Numbered from the stretch's first letter, positions 9,379 through 17,876 are shown. The stretch is DNA of 64,000 nucleotides from Lujinxingia vulgaris (GCF_007997005.1 NZ_VOSL01000025.1:132001-196000), one strand, 5' to 3'. Numbers and translations: made by a program. Notes: generated by a model not told the origin, from the sequence alone.

Positions 9379-9407
9379 TTGCTGGCCGATGGGGCCGGTG
9401 CTATCGT
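9379..9407 (+). promoter_or_regulatory. Candidate promoter in the ftsA-ftsZ gap
   Basis: TTGCTG (9379-9384), 17-base spacer, TATCGT (9402-9407), directly after the ftsA stop. It would give ftsZ its own promoter and a leader of roughly 175 bases. The match to the sigma-70 consensus is moderate. Confidence 0.35.
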
Positions 9408-9526
9408 CGCGCGAAGTCTCAGCTTTATGTGGAAACAAGGCGCGGGGTGATACCGTTGTGGGTTGGCAAGAAGAGGACGCGGCAACCAAGTCCGTCCTTG
9501 CGGTAAGCGCGCCTTGAGGCGTATCA

Positions 9527-9554
9527 TCTGCGCCCGCCCACGGGTGGGCGCAGA
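9527..9554 (+). other. Strong hairpin in the ftsZ leader
   Basis: Perfect 9-base arms TCTGCGCCC (9527-9535) and GGGCGCAGA (9546-9554) with further C/G pairing inside the loop. No U-run follows, so it is not a standard terminator. It ends 35 bases before the ftsZ start at 9590. It overlaps the alternative start at 9554, which argues against that start. Confidence 0.55.
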
Positions 9555-9589
9555 TGTTCAGTTCTGACTCAGGAGTCCAGGGAAAAGGT

Positions 9590-10897
9590 ATGCTCGAGTT
9601 CGATGACGCCGATGTCTCAAACGCGGCAAATATAAAAGTGATCGGCGTGGGTGGGGGAGGCGGCAACGCCATCAACACGATGATCACCGAGGGGATCTCC
9701 AGCGTGGAGTTCATCGCGGCCAACACTGATTTGCAGGCGCTGGAGACGAACCTCGCCACGGTCAAGATTCAGCTTGGTGGCGCGCTGACCAAAGGGCTTG
9801 GCGCGGGCGCCAACCCGGACGTCGGCCGTAACTCGGCGCTCGAGGATCAGACCCGCATCGCCGAGGCGCTTAAAGGCGCCGATATGGTCTTTGTGACCGC
9901 TGGTATGGGCGGTGGGACCGGTACCGGTGCCGCGCCGATCATCGCGAGCATCGCTCGCGAGCAGGGCGCGCTGACCGTTGGTGTGGTCACCAAACCCTTC
10001 CAGTTTGAAGGGCGCCGCCGCCGTCGCTCCGCCGATGAAGGGATTCGCAACCTGGCCAGCGCGGTCGATACGCTGATCACGATCCCCAACCAGCGCCTGC
10101 TGGCGATCGCCGGCGAGCAGACCACGATCCTGGAGGCCTTCAAGAAGGCCGATGAGGTGCTCTTGCACGCCGTGCAGGGGATCTCGGATCTCATTACGGT
10201 GCGTGGTCTGGTCAACGTCGACTTTGCCGATGTGCGCACGATCATGACCGGCAAGGGCCTGGCGTTGATGGGCACCGGCCGTGCTTCCGGCCCCACACGC
10301 GCGCTGGAAGCCGCCGAGACGGCCATCTCCTCGCCGCTTCTTGAGGATGTGTCGATAGAGGGCGCCACGGGGATTCTCGTCAACATCACCGGCGGCGTGG
10401 ACATGACGCTCACCGAGATCAACGATGCGATGATGCTCATCGAGCAGGCCTCGCACGAAGACGCCAACATCATCTTCGGAAACGTCATCGAAGAAGATAT
10501 GCGTGATGAGCTGATGGTGACGGTCATCGCCACCGGCTTTGATAAGCCGCGCGCCGAGAGCTCGGACTTCAGTGAGATGAGTCGCCGTCGCGAGTCGACC
10601 ACGCGTCAGTCGGCCCCGGTGGCCGCGGCACCTCGTCAGGCCGAGCCGCCCCGTGCACCGGCACCGGTCGAGGAAGAGGTCGTCGAGAGCGTTCCCGCCC
10701 AGCGCGGGGCGCCGGCTTACCAGAGCAGTCCGCGTTATGATCGGGGATCGCAGGACTCGGTGACTGAGCGTCGCGCGTCCTTTCTGCGCTCGAACACCGG
10801 CAGCCATGCGGTGCCCGGCGGGTTGAGCGCCACGGAAGAGGAAGAGATCGACACGCCGACCTTCCTTCGTAACTCGCGGCGCCGCAACGACTCCTGA
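9590..10897 (+). CDS. ftsZ: Cell division GTPase FtsZ
   Basis: Tubulin-like GTPase that forms the cytokinetic ring. The 435-residue frame starts at the ATG at 9590, preceded by AGGAG and GGAAAAGG; an ATG at 9554 lies in the leader hairpin. GTP-binding loop [10 protein letters not shown], tubulin signature [10 protein letters not shown], and the T7 synergy loop [11 protein letters not shown] are intact. After residue ~320 comes a variable linker rich in Pro, Glu and Arg, then the C-terminal peptide [12 protein letters not shown] that binds FtsA and similar partners. A terminator follows at once, closing the dcw cluster. Confidence 0.97.
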   Translation: MLEFDDADVSNAANIKVIGVGGGGGNAINTMITEGISSVEFIAANTDLQALETNLATVKIQLGGALTKGLGAGANPDVGRNSALEDQTRIAEALKGADMVFVTAGMGGGTGTGAAPIIASIAREQGALTVGVVTKPFQFEGRRRRRSADEGIRNLASAVDTLITIPNQRLLAIAGEQTTILEAFKKADEVLLHAVQGISDLITVRGLVNVDFADVRTIMTGKGLALMGTGRASGPTRALEAAETAISSPLLEDVSIEGATGILVNITGGVDMTLTEINDAMMLIEQASHEDANIIFGNVIEEDMRDELMVTVIATGFDKPRAESSDFSEMSRRRESTTRQSAPVAAAPRQAEPPRAPAPVEEEVVESVPAQRGAPAYQSSPRYDRGSQDSVTERRASFLRSNTGSHAVPGGLSATEEEEIDTPTFLRNSRRRNDS

Positions 10898-10920
10898 TCT
10901 TCGGGCGACGCGGTCGCTCC

Positions 10921-10951
10921 AAGCCCGCTCTCAATGGGAGCGGGCTTTTTT
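10921..10951 (+). terminator. Rho-independent terminator of the dcw cluster
   Basis: Perfect 10-base stem AAGCCCGCTC / GAGCGGGCTT with a 7-base loop and a T6 tract. It ends transcription after ftsZ. Confidence 0.93.
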
Positions 10952-10967
10952 GTCTTTGAGAGCAGTT

Positions 10968-11750
10968 ATGACAGCTTTGATTGAGAACGTCTCCGTGGTG
11001 CTGGTGGAGCCCCAGGATGACATCAACATCGGCAATGCGGTTCGCGCCTCCAAGAACTTCGGCATCGAGGATCTTCGGCTGGTCAACCCGGCGCATGCCG
11101 ATCGCGAGCGCATCGCGATCAGCGCGCCCCGCGCCCACGAGACGATCGATCGGATGGGCCATTTTGAGACGCTGGACGAGGCTCTGGATGATTGCGTGAT
11201 GACCGTGGGGTTGACCGCCCGGGCGCGTTCGGCGCACTGGCGGGTGCTGGAGCCGGAGCAGGCCGCGGCCGAGCTCATCGCCGAAGCGGCGAAAGGCCGG
11301 CGCGTGGCGATGCTTTTTGGTCGGGAGGATAGCGGGCTTCCGAACAGCGCGCTCGATCGCTGTCAGGCGGTCGTCACGATCCCCACCAACCCGGACTACA
11401 GCTCGATCAACCTGGGCCAGGCCGTCTTGCTGATGGTCTGGGAGGTGTCTCGGGCGGTGCGAAAGATGCAGGCTGGCGAGGTCGTGGCGGCCCCGGCTGC
11501 CACGTCCCAAATGGAGTGGCACTCCGAGTTTGACCCGGCGCCGATGGCCGGGCTCACCCGGATGTTCGGTCAGGCGGAAGCCGCGCTCGAAGCCATTGAG
11601 TTTGTGAAGGGGAGCAGCAACGATCACATCATGCGCAGCCTTCGCTCGGTCTTTTTACGCGCGCGCCTCGACACCCGCGAGCTTGCGATCTGGCACGGGA
11701 TCTTCAAAGAGATCGTCGCATATATGCGTCGAAAGGGCATTGAGCCCTGA
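10968..11750 (+). CDS. trmJ: tRNA (cytidine/uridine-2'-O) methyltransferase, TrmJ-like
   Basis: SPOUT-class RNA 2'-O-methyltransferase; TrmJ modifies position 32 of the tRNA anticodon loop. 260 residues. The N-terminal half carries the SpoU pattern: NVSVVLVEPQDDINIGNAVRASKN, then the SAM-binding knot VAMLFGREDSGLPN and IPTNPDYSSINLGQAV. The C-terminal extension (about 180-260, with SSNDHIMRSLRSVFLRARLD) is the dimer region typical of TrmJ. A TTG at 10950 lies inside the ftsZ terminator, so the ATG at 10968 is taken as the start. It is a separate unit from ftsZ. Confidence 0.88.
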   Translation: MTALIENVSVVLVEPQDDINIGNAVRASKNFGIEDLRLVNPAHADRERIAISAPRAHETIDRMGHFETLDEALDDCVMTVGLTARARSAHWRVLEPEQAAAELIAEAAKGRRVAMLFGREDSGLPNSALDRCQAVVTIPTNPDYSSINLGQAVLLMVWEVSRAVRKMQAGEVVAAPAATSQMEWHSEFDPAPMAGLTRMFGQAEAALEAIEFVKGSSNDHIMRSLRSVFLRARLDTRELAIWHGIFKEIVAYMRRKGIEP

Positions 11751-11775
11751 GCATGGCGGTCTGCGCGATACGGAC

Positions 11776-12114
11776 TCAGTCGGCCGAGAAGCAGTAGTCG
11801 GTCTCGGCCTGACCGTCGGCGTCGTAGCAGCGGTGCCCCTCGCGGCAGGCGTCGTCGCTCTCGCAGCTCTTGAGGCAGAAACTTGTGTGGCGGTCGATCA
11901 CCACGCAGGTGGAGTCCTCGGGGCACTCTCCGGGGCGGCAGTCGCGCACGGTGCAAAGACCACCTTCCACCGAGAGGTCGCAGCGAGCGCCCGAGGGGCA
12001 CTCGTTATCGGAGGCGCACTCCGCGCCGATCTGCGGCGCGCATCCGACTGCCAGCAGCAGCGTCAGGGTGAGGATGGCCGGGAGCACGCGCGTCAATGGG
12101 AAGAATGGGAGCAT
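11776..12114 (-). CDS. Cysteine-rich lipoprotein
   Basis: 112 residues. A signal peptide (MLPFFPLTRVLP then a Leu-rich core) ends in the lipobox LAVGC, so the protein is predicted to be lipidated. Ala at +2 would, by the E. coli rule, favour the outer membrane. The mature part holds 12 more cysteines in ~90 residues with small repeats such as SDNECPSGARC and SDDACREGHRC, consistent with six disulfides in a compact knot-like fold. Function unknown. The start at 12114 is chosen over an earlier in-frame ATG because it begins directly with the signal peptide. It is convergent with trmJ (25 bases apart). Confidence 0.78.
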   Translation of the reverse strand: MLPFFPLTRVLPAILTLTLLLAVGCAPQIGAECASDNECPSGARCDLSVEGGLCTVRDCRPGECPEDSTCVVIDRHTSFCLKSCESDDACREGHRCYDADGQAETDYCFSAD

Positions 12115-12215
12115 GGGGCAACGTTCTGGCTGGAGTTCAGGTGGGCGCGACGCGCTGAGGCTGGCAGGATGCCAGCGACCGGGTCGTTCTACCGCCGCAT
12201 CGAGAAGCTGACAAG

Positions 12216-13745
12216 ATGAAGCCAGCCAGCGCAAAGAGAGCAGGGGGGATGCTCGTGGGGGGCTCGGCCTCGGTGCTCACGCATCTGCTGGCAGCCGCAG
12301 CGCTGGCCTGGGTGGTCACTCCGCCTCCGGAGGAATCCCAAAACGAGGACGAGGCCGTTGAGGTTGTGCTGGAGGAGTGGGAGCCTCAGTTCGACGAGCC
12401 CGACGCCGACATGCCGAAGGACGATCCGCTCCCGCGCGAGAATCCGCCCCCCGAAGAAGAGCTGCTTGCCGAGGCCGAGCCTGTGCTCCCGGAAGAGCCG
12501 CCGCCCGAAGAAGCGCCTGAGGAAGACGACGAGGAAACGCCACCGGAGCCTCCACAGCCCACCAACGAGGCGATCGCCGTGGAGTTGCAGAACCCCGAGC
12601 CCGCCGACGAAGAGCCTGAGGACGCCGAGTTTGTCGCCGAGGTCGCCCAGCGCACCGACGTGCAAATGGTCGCCGAGCAGACGACCCTCGAAGACGCCGA
12701 ACCTCCCGAGCCCGAGGAGGAGGCCAGCGCACCGGAGCAGGAGGTTGCGCCCGATGCTCCCGAGTATCTCGCCAGTGAGAGTGACGTCTCTGACGATGAT
12801 CTCGAGGGCGCTCGAGAAGATGAGGGTGAGTCCGAAGCGTCCATCGCTCGAACTAATGATCTGGCCCAGGCGACGCGCGAGGAAGAGGCGCCTGGCTCGC
12901 AGGCGGCTTCGGCCCGGCCCGATGAGCCTGTTGTGGAACCCGAGCCTGCTCAGCCGCCGGAGGATGCTCTGGCGATGAGGCTGCCTGTCAATGAGACCGC
13001 CGAAGCACCGCTGGTTCCGGAGCGCACCTCGGAGTCCACCGAGACCCCCGACCCTGCTGAAGCGCCGAGTCCGACGCAGCAGCCCGATACGGAGTCTGCC
13101 GGCGTCGCCGATGAGACTCTGGGCCCGTCACGTCTGTTCGGCCGGGATATGAAGGCGTACCAGGAGGTGTTTGAAGAGCGGGACGCGGAGCGCGCCGAGG
13201 AGATCGCCGACGCGCGTGCCTCGCAGCGACGGCGGCTGCTCAGCGGTTGGCAGGGCGACAGCGCGAAGTTGCGCGCCAGCCTGCAGAACTTTGTGCCGCA
13301 CGTGCAGGTGGGCAATCACACCCAGGTCAACGCGGCCTCGGCGGCTCACGCCACGATGATCGCGCGCATGCACCGACGCTACATTCACCCGCAGTGGGCC
13401 GAAGGCTTTGTGCGCCGTATTGAGTCCGACCATCCCATCTGGCATCCCCTCAACAACCTCGAGCTGATGGCTCGCCTCGAGCTTGTGATCGACGGGGAGA
13501 GTGGGGAGGTGGTCGATGTGGTCCGCCTGGAGAGCTCGGGCAACGAGTTCTTCGACGGTCAGGCGATCATCGTCGCCTGGAACATCACCTCGGTGGCGCC
13601 GGTGCCCGATGAGGTCATCAGCCATGACGGGCGCGTCTACATCCACTGGGAGTTTGCGCGCGGGCCCAGGCTCTGCGGGACCTTTGGGGCGCGGATCTTC
13701 AAGCTCACCGCGCCCGGCTCCGAGCGTCAGCTGGATTCGCCGTGA
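12216..13745 (+). CDS. TonB-family protein with very long acidic Pro/Glu linker
   Basis: 509 residues. A short cytoplasmic start is followed by one membrane segment (about 17-35, VLTHLLAAAALAWVV). Then come about 270 residues dominated by Pro and Glu, and a C-terminal domain (about 390-500) that resembles the TonB/TolA C-terminal fold: LELMARLELVIDGESGEVVDV, SSGNEFFDGQAI, and a final IHWEF strand. TonB proteins couple inner-membrane proton motors to outer-membrane partners. The linker here is acidic, not the usual Pro/Lys type, and no exbB/exbD lies in the window. A structural or motility role is equally possible. The last bases overlap the rpsO promoter region. Confidence 0.72.
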   Translation: MKPASAKRAGGMLVGGSASVLTHLLAAAALAWVVTPPPEESQNEDEAVEVVLEEWEPQFDEPDADMPKDDPLPRENPPPEEELLAEAEPVLPEEPPPEEAPEEDDEETPPEPPQPTNEAIAVELQNPEPADEEPEDAEFVAEVAQRTDVQMVAEQTTLEDAEPPEPEEEASAPEQEVAPDAPEYLASESDVSDDDLEGAREDEGESEASIARTNDLAQATREEEAPGSQAASARPDEPVVEPEPAQPPEDALAMRLPVNETAEAPLVPERTSESTETPDPAEAPSPTQQPDTESAGVADETLGPSRLFGRDMKAYQEVFEERDAERAEEIADARASQRRRLLSGWQGDSAKLRASLQNFVPHVQVGNHTQVNAASAAHATMIARMHRRYIHPQWAEGFVRRIESDHPIWHPLNNLELMARLELVIDGESGEVVDVVRLESSGNEFFDGQAIIVAWNITSVAPVPDEVISHDGRVYIHWEFARGPRLCGTFGARIFKLTAPGSERQLDSP

Positions 13746-13759
13746 GCGGGCTTGCGCGC

Positions 13760-13788
13760 TTGACTTTAGACAGGGGCGCACCTAGTGT
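13760..13788 (+). promoter_or_regulatory. Promoter of rpsO
   Basis: TTGACT (13760-13765), 17-base spacer, TAGTGT (13783-13788). The -35 box matches the consensus at 5 of 6 positions. It gives an rpsO leader of about 95 bases. Confidence 0.5.
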
Positions 13789-13889
13789 CCCGCGCCGTAC
13801 GCAGCCTCGGCCTACTCTCCATGGGTGGGTTGCCGGGGCGTTGATGTGTACCGGAGCAATTCATTCTACTTCTGACCAAAAGGAACCCC

Positions 13890-14159
13890 ATGGCCCTGCA
13901 TCCGGATCGCAAAGCGGAGATCATTGAACAGTTCAAGCGCGGTGAAGGCGACACCGGCAGCCCCGAAGTTCAGGTGGCGCTGCTGACGACCCGCATCAAT
14001 GAACTGCAGACCCACTTTGAGTCTCACAAGCACGATCACCACTCGCGTCGCGGCCTGCTGAAGCTTGTTGGCCAGCGTCGCCGTCTGCTTGCGTACCTGC
14101 GCAAGACCGACGTCAACCGCTACCGAGAGCTGATTCAAGCGCTCGGCCTGCGTAAGTAA
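13890..14159 (+). CDS. rpsO: 30S ribosomal protein S15
   Basis: 89-residue primary 16S rRNA-binding protein of the small-subunit platform. The sequence is fully typical: [44 protein letters not shown], and a final LGLRK. It precedes pnp, the conserved rpsO-pnp arrangement, with an intrinsic terminator in between. An AAAGGAA ribosome site lies upstream. Confidence 0.98.
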   Translation: MALHPDRKAEIIEQFKRGEGDTGSPEVQVALLTTRINELQTHFESHKHDHHSRRGLLKLVGQRRRLLAYLRKTDVNRYRELIQALGLRK

Positions 14160-14168
14160 GGCTTTTTT

Positions 14169-14202
14169 GCCCCCGCTGAGATGGCTCGGCGGGGGCATTT
14201 TC
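14169..14202 (+). terminator. rpsO terminator / attenuator before pnp
   Basis: 12-base stem GCCCCCGCTGAG / CTCGGCGGGGGC (one G-U pair) with a 4-base loop, then ATTTTC. The short U tract suggests partial read-through into pnp, as in other rpsO-pnp operons. Confidence 0.85.
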
Positions 14203-14262
14203 GTAACGAGCCTGAGTCGACATGACGATTCAGGGAGAGGACAACGACGACGTTGGCTTCGA

Positions 14263-14341
14263 TAGGGTAGCCTGTAACAGGCCCCCTCAGCGCACACGAA
14301 GCGTTGGTGAGTCCTGTTACATGCTACGCAATCGCGCCCTA
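14263..14341 (+). ncRNA. Long stem-loop in the pnp leader (RNase III-type structure)
   Basis: GTAGCCTGTAACAGG (14267-14281) pairs with CCTGTTACATGCTAC (14313-14327) over 15 bases with one mismatch. The outer bases TAGGG (14263-14267) can pair with CCCTA (14337-14341). The loop can fold further through CTCA/TGAG and CGC/GCG. It lies between the rpsO terminator and pnp, the position where E. coli pnp carries an RNase III-cleaved stem used for PNPase autoregulation. The remaining leader bases up to 14514 show no other clear element and no convincing gene. Confidence 0.7.
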
Positions 14342-14527
14342 CCAAAGTTGTTCGAGTCCACCCGTCAGATTGTTCTCGACGATGCTCAGGTGACCACTCT
14401 CCGGTATATCGGCCGGGGCAGGGTGCCCGGGTTCATCTTCGGGGCAGGGCTCAACGGGCTCGTATTTTGAAGGACCGCAGCGCGGGGATCGGCCCTGTGT
14501 GCGGCGACAATGTATGAGGAGAAAGAT

Positions 14528-16633
14528 ATGGCGATTATTCGTGAAGGCGCAAAGTTTGGGGACCGTGAACTGATCATCGAAACCGGCCGCATGGCCCGCC
14601 AGGCCAACGGCTCGGTGGTGGTGCAGTACGGCGACTCGATGGTGCTGTGTACCGCCACCGCCGGTGGCGAGCGCCCCGATCTGCCCTTCTTCCCGCTGAT
14701 GTGCGACTACGTCGAGAACATGTGGGCGGCGGGCACCATCCCCGGCGGCTACTTCAAGCGCGAAGGCAAGCCCAGCGACAAGGCCGTGCTCAGCAGCCGC
14801 CTGATCGACCGCCCCTGCCGTCCGCTCTTCCCCGACGGCTACATGAACAACACCCAGCTGATCGCGTGGGTGATCAGCGCCGACCGCGTGCATGATACCG
14901 ACATCCTGGGTATCACCGGCGCCTCGACCGCGCTGATGATCAGCGACATCCCCTGGAACGGCCCGGTGGCCGGTGTGCGCGTCGGTCTGGTCGATGGCAA
15001 GTTCATCGCCCACCCGAGCTTCGAAGAGCGCGAGCGCTCCTCGCTGGACCTGGTCATGGCCATCAGCCCCACCGCCGTGGTGATGGTCGAGGGCCTGGCC
15101 GATGAGGTTCCCGAAGACGTGATGGTGGAGGCCCTTGAGTTCGGGCGCGAGTCTGTCCAGGACGTGCTCGACCTGCAGATGAAGCTGGCCCGCTCGATCG
15201 GCAAAGAGAAGATGGCCGTCAACGTCACCAAGCGCGACGACGCCATCGACAAGGCCGTCAAGAAGGCCGCCGGCACCAAGCTCAAGAAAGCTCTGGCCGT
15301 GGCCGACAAGCTCGAGCGTTATAAGGCGCTCGATGCTCTCAAAGACGAGATCGTCGCCAAGCTCGAGAAGGACTACCCGGAGAACCTGGGCGATGTGAAA
15401 GACGCCTTCGGCGATCTTAAGAAAGACGTCGTGCGTAAGGCGACCGTCAAAGACAAGATCCGCATCGACGGCCGCGGTCCCAAAGACATCCGCCAGATCA
15501 CCTGCGAAGTTGGCGTGCTGCCGATGGTACACGGCTCGGCGCTCTTCACCCGCGGTGAGACCCAGGCGCTGGTGAGCACCACGCTGGGCACCGAGCGCGA
15601 CGCGCAGCGCATCGACACGCTTGAGGGCGATGTCACCCGCAACTTTATGCTGCACTACAACTTCCCGCCCTTCTGTGTGGGTGAGGCCAAGCCGCTTCGC
15701 GGCACCTCGCGCCGTGAGACCGGTCACGGGACGCTGGCCGAGCGCTCGCTCTCCTCGTCCTTGCCCGACCAGGCCTCGGAGTTCCCGTACACCATCCGCA
15801 TCGTCAGCGACGTGCTCGAGTCCAACGGGTCGAGCTCGATGGCCAGCGTCTGCGGCGGCAGCCTCGCGCTGATGGACGCCGGTGTGCCGGTCAAGCACGC
15901 CACCGCAGGTATCGCGATGGGCCTGATCAAAGAGGGCGATGACCTGGTTATCCTCAGCGATATCCTCGGCGACGAAGACCACCTGGGCGACATGGACTTC
16001 AAGGTCTGTGGCACCGAGAAGGGCATCACCGGCTTCCAGCTCGACACCAAGATCGAGGGGCTGAGCAGCCAGACGATGGTCGACGCGCTGATGCAGGCTC
16101 GTGAGGGTCGTCTGCACATCCTCAACATCATGAATGAGGCGCTCAGCGCCCCGCGCAAAGATCTGGCGGCGACCGCTCCGCGCATCGTCACCATCCAGAT
16201 CCCGGTCTCCGAGATCGGCACGATCATTGGCCCGGGCGGCAAGACCATCCGCGCCATCCAGGAGACCACCGGCACCACCGTCAACGTCAGCGACGACGGC
16301 ACCGTGCGCATCGCGTCGAGCGGGCAGGCCGCCGCTCAGCAGGCCATCGAGATCATCGAAGGTCTCACCGAGAAGCCCGAGGTGGGCAAGATCTACCTGG
16401 GGACGGTCAAGACCGTGGTCGATTTCGGCGCCTTCATCGAAGTGCTCCCGGGCGTTGACGGCCTCTGCCACATCTCCGAGCTGACCGAAGGTCGGGTCAA
16501 CAAGGTCGAAGATGTGTTGCGCGAAGGCGATGAGTGTCTGGTCAAGGTCATCGCCGTCGACAGCCGCAGCGGCAAGATCAAGCTCAGCCGCAAAGAAGCG
16601 CTGGCCGAGCGCGGCGAAGACGCCGGCGAGTGA
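14528..16633 (+). CDS. pnp: Polyribonucleotide nucleotidyltransferase (PNPase)
   Basis: Phosphorolytic 3'-5' exoribonuclease of the RNA degradosome. 701 residues, normal length. Order: first RNase PH domain (1-~210), helical linker, second RNase PH domain with TRGETQALVSTTLG, FPPFCVGE and the catalytic region GDEDHLGDMDFKV. A KH domain (IGTIIGPGGKTIRAI) and a terminal S1 domain (VDFGAFIEVLPGVDGLCHIS) follow. The ATG at 14528 is preceded by AGGAGAAAG; an ATG at 14510 overlaps that ribosome site and is rejected. The C-terminus stops soon after the S1 domain, with no long degradosome tail. Confidence 0.97.
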   Translation: MAIIREGAKFGDRELIIETGRMARQANGSVVVQYGDSMVLCTATAGGERPDLPFFPLMCDYVENMWAAGTIPGGYFKREGKPSDKAVLSSRLIDRPCRPLFPDGYMNNTQLIAWVISADRVHDTDILGITGASTALMISDIPWNGPVAGVRVGLVDGKFIAHPSFEERERSSLDLVMAISPTAVVMVEGLADEVPEDVMVEALEFGRESVQDVLDLQMKLARSIGKEKMAVNVTKRDDAIDKAVKKAAGTKLKKALAVADKLERYKALDALKDEIVAKLEKDYPENLGDVKDAFGDLKKDVVRKATVKDKIRIDGRGPKDIRQITCEVGVLPMVHGSALFTRGETQALVSTTLGTERDAQRIDTLEGDVTRNFMLHYNFPPFCVGEAKPLRGTSRRETGHGTLAERSLSSSLPDQASEFPYTIRIVSDVLESNGSSSMASVCGGSLALMDAGVPVKHATAGIAMGLIKEGDDLVILSDILGDEDHLGDMDFKVCGTEKGITGFQLDTKIEGLSSQTMVDALMQAREGRLHILNIMNEALSAPRKDLAATAPRIVTIQIPVSEIGTIIGPGGKTIRAIQETTGTTVNVSDDGTVRIASSGQAAAQQAIEIIEGLTEKPEVGKIYLGTVKTVVDFGAFIEVLPGVDGLCHISELTEGRVNKVEDVLREGDECLVKVIAVDSRSGKIKLSRKEALAERGEDAGE

Positions 16634-16691
16634 GGTTTGAGCGGGGAGGGCGCAGCTCTCCTTGCTGAATGGCGTCACCCGTTAGAACGAG

Positions 16692-16727
16692 GCCCGCACC
16701 GACCTCCCCGTCGGTGCGGGCTTTTTT
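16692..16727 (+). terminator. Rho-independent terminator after pnp
   Basis: Perfect 12-base stem GCCCGCACCGAC / GTCGGTGCGGGC, 6-base loop, T6 tract. Confidence 0.95.
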
Positions 16728-16892
16728 ACGTTGAGCGCACCTCGATGAATCGATGGTGCAATCCCCCCGTCAGACCCGGGACGCCTCGGTGGTGCGGGTT
16801 GTTGCCGCCCCGGCCATTTGGTAGCTTGAGCGCGTTGACGCCCGCGCGCTCTGTGGCCGCGGCGTCTCATCAATCTCCGGTGGAGGGTTGCG

Positions 16893-17876
16893 ATGCGAAA
16901 ACTCAGTGTCCTGGCCATGTTCATGTTCGTACTGCTCGCGATGTCATCCCAGGCTGCGGCCGAGGAGGGGATCGCCGCGATGCTTGGCGAGATCGAGTGG
17001 GGCGATAGCCGCGACGAGGTCGTCGAGAAACTTCGTGAGCAGATGATCCAGAAGGTGCGCGACGATGAGAGCCTGCGAGGCGACCGGGTCGCGATGCAGC
17101 GCGCACGCCAGCGCGCGCTCGACCGTGCCCGGGGCGTCGAAGACAGCCACACCCAGCTTCGCGGCTCGCGCACCGGCTACGAGGTCAGCATCATCTCCGG
17201 GGAGTTCAAAAAAGATAATAATGAAGAGCTCTTGCGCGTTCGCGACGAGGTCGCCCAGCGCTACTACCTCTTCGTCGATGGCAAGCTCTACCGGGTGGTC
17301 GTCGCCTACAACAGCGACTACGTCGAGAACGTGGGTTTTGAGACTTTCCTGGCTCAGGCCAGCCGCCGCTACGGCCGCCCGATCTCCTCGGACTACGGGG
17401 AGGTCTTTGGCGAAGAGGTCCTGGTGCGCGCGACCTGGGAAGACCGGGACTCGGAGCTTCGGGTTGAGGATAAGCGTGAGTTTTTTGGCACCTTCGCGAT
17501 GATCTTCAGCGATCGCAGCATGCTCTCGGAGCTCCGTGCCGCCAACCGCCTGGCCACCGGCGATCAGGCCCAGCAGGCCGAAGTCTCCGACCGGGTGCGC
17601 GCGCTGCAGCGCTCGGAGGCGGTCGACCGCCACGCCGGCGCTGTCGACTCGCTGCTTGGCGGCGACACCACCGTCGACCTCTCGGCGGGGCGCCCCGACT
17701 ACAGCGAAGAGGAAGCCGCGGCGGCCGAAGCTCAGGCCCGCGCCGAGGCCGAAGCCCGCGCCGAGCGTGAGCGCGAGGAAGAGAAGAAGAAAAAGAAGAA
17801 GAAAAAACGTCGTCAAGAGCGTAACGACTTCAGCGATCTGGAAGCCGGCGGTGGCGACGATCTGATCATTTATTAA
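16893..17876 (+). CDS. Exported protein of unknown function with Glu/Ala/Lys-rich tail
   Basis: 327 residues. An N-terminal signal peptide (MRKLSVLAMFMFVLLAMSS, cleavage near AAA-EE) is followed by a folded part of about 240 residues. This contains EIEWGDSRDEVVEKL at its start, FFGTFAMIFSDRSML, and repeated pairings of Arg and Glu. The tail (about 275-315) is a low-complexity Ala/Glu/Arg coil followed by eight lysines and RRQER, and the protein ends in an acidic patch with IIY. I do not recognise the family. The opening segment, with a conserved-looking W-G-D-S pattern, recalls short periplasmic proteins that track a mass or modification state, but this is only an impression. It has a GGAGGGTTGCG ribosome site. 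Confidence 0.72.
   Translation: MRKLSVLAMFMFVLLAMSSQAAAEEGIAAMLGEIEWGDSRDEVVEKLREQMIQKVRDDESLRGDRVAMQRARQRALDRARGVEDSHTQLRGSRTGYEVSIISGEFKKDNNEELLRVRDEVAQRYYLFVDGKLYRVVVAYNSDYVENVGFETFLAQASRRYGRPISSDYGEVFGEEVLVRATWEDRDSELRVEDKREFFGTFAMIFSDRSMLSELRAANRLATGDQAQQAEVSDRVRALQRSEAVDRHAGAVDSLLGGDTTVDLSAGRPDYSEEEAAAAEAQARAEAEARAEREREEEKKKKKKKKRRQERNDFSDLEAGGGDDLIIY

Noticed and set aside
9554-9589. Earlier ftsZ start at 9554
   Set aside because: It lies at the end of a perfect hairpin and has a poorer ribosome site than the start at 9590.
14222-14470. 82-codon plus-strand frame between rpsO and pnp
   Set aside because: It overlaps the long pnp leader stem, lacks a ribosome site, and resembles nothing. 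The region is better explained as structured leader RNA.
14339-16678. Long minus-strand open frame opposite pnp
   Set aside because: It is the antisense shadow of a high-GC gene with strong codon bias. pnp has full-length, in-order conserved domains; the shadow has no recognisable motif or ribosome site.
17790-17830. Poly-A rich stretch coding Lys as a possible frameshift site
   Set aside because: The A-runs (AAAAAA) are not in the X-XXY-YYZ phase needed for -1 slippage, and the zero frame continues to a normal stop.
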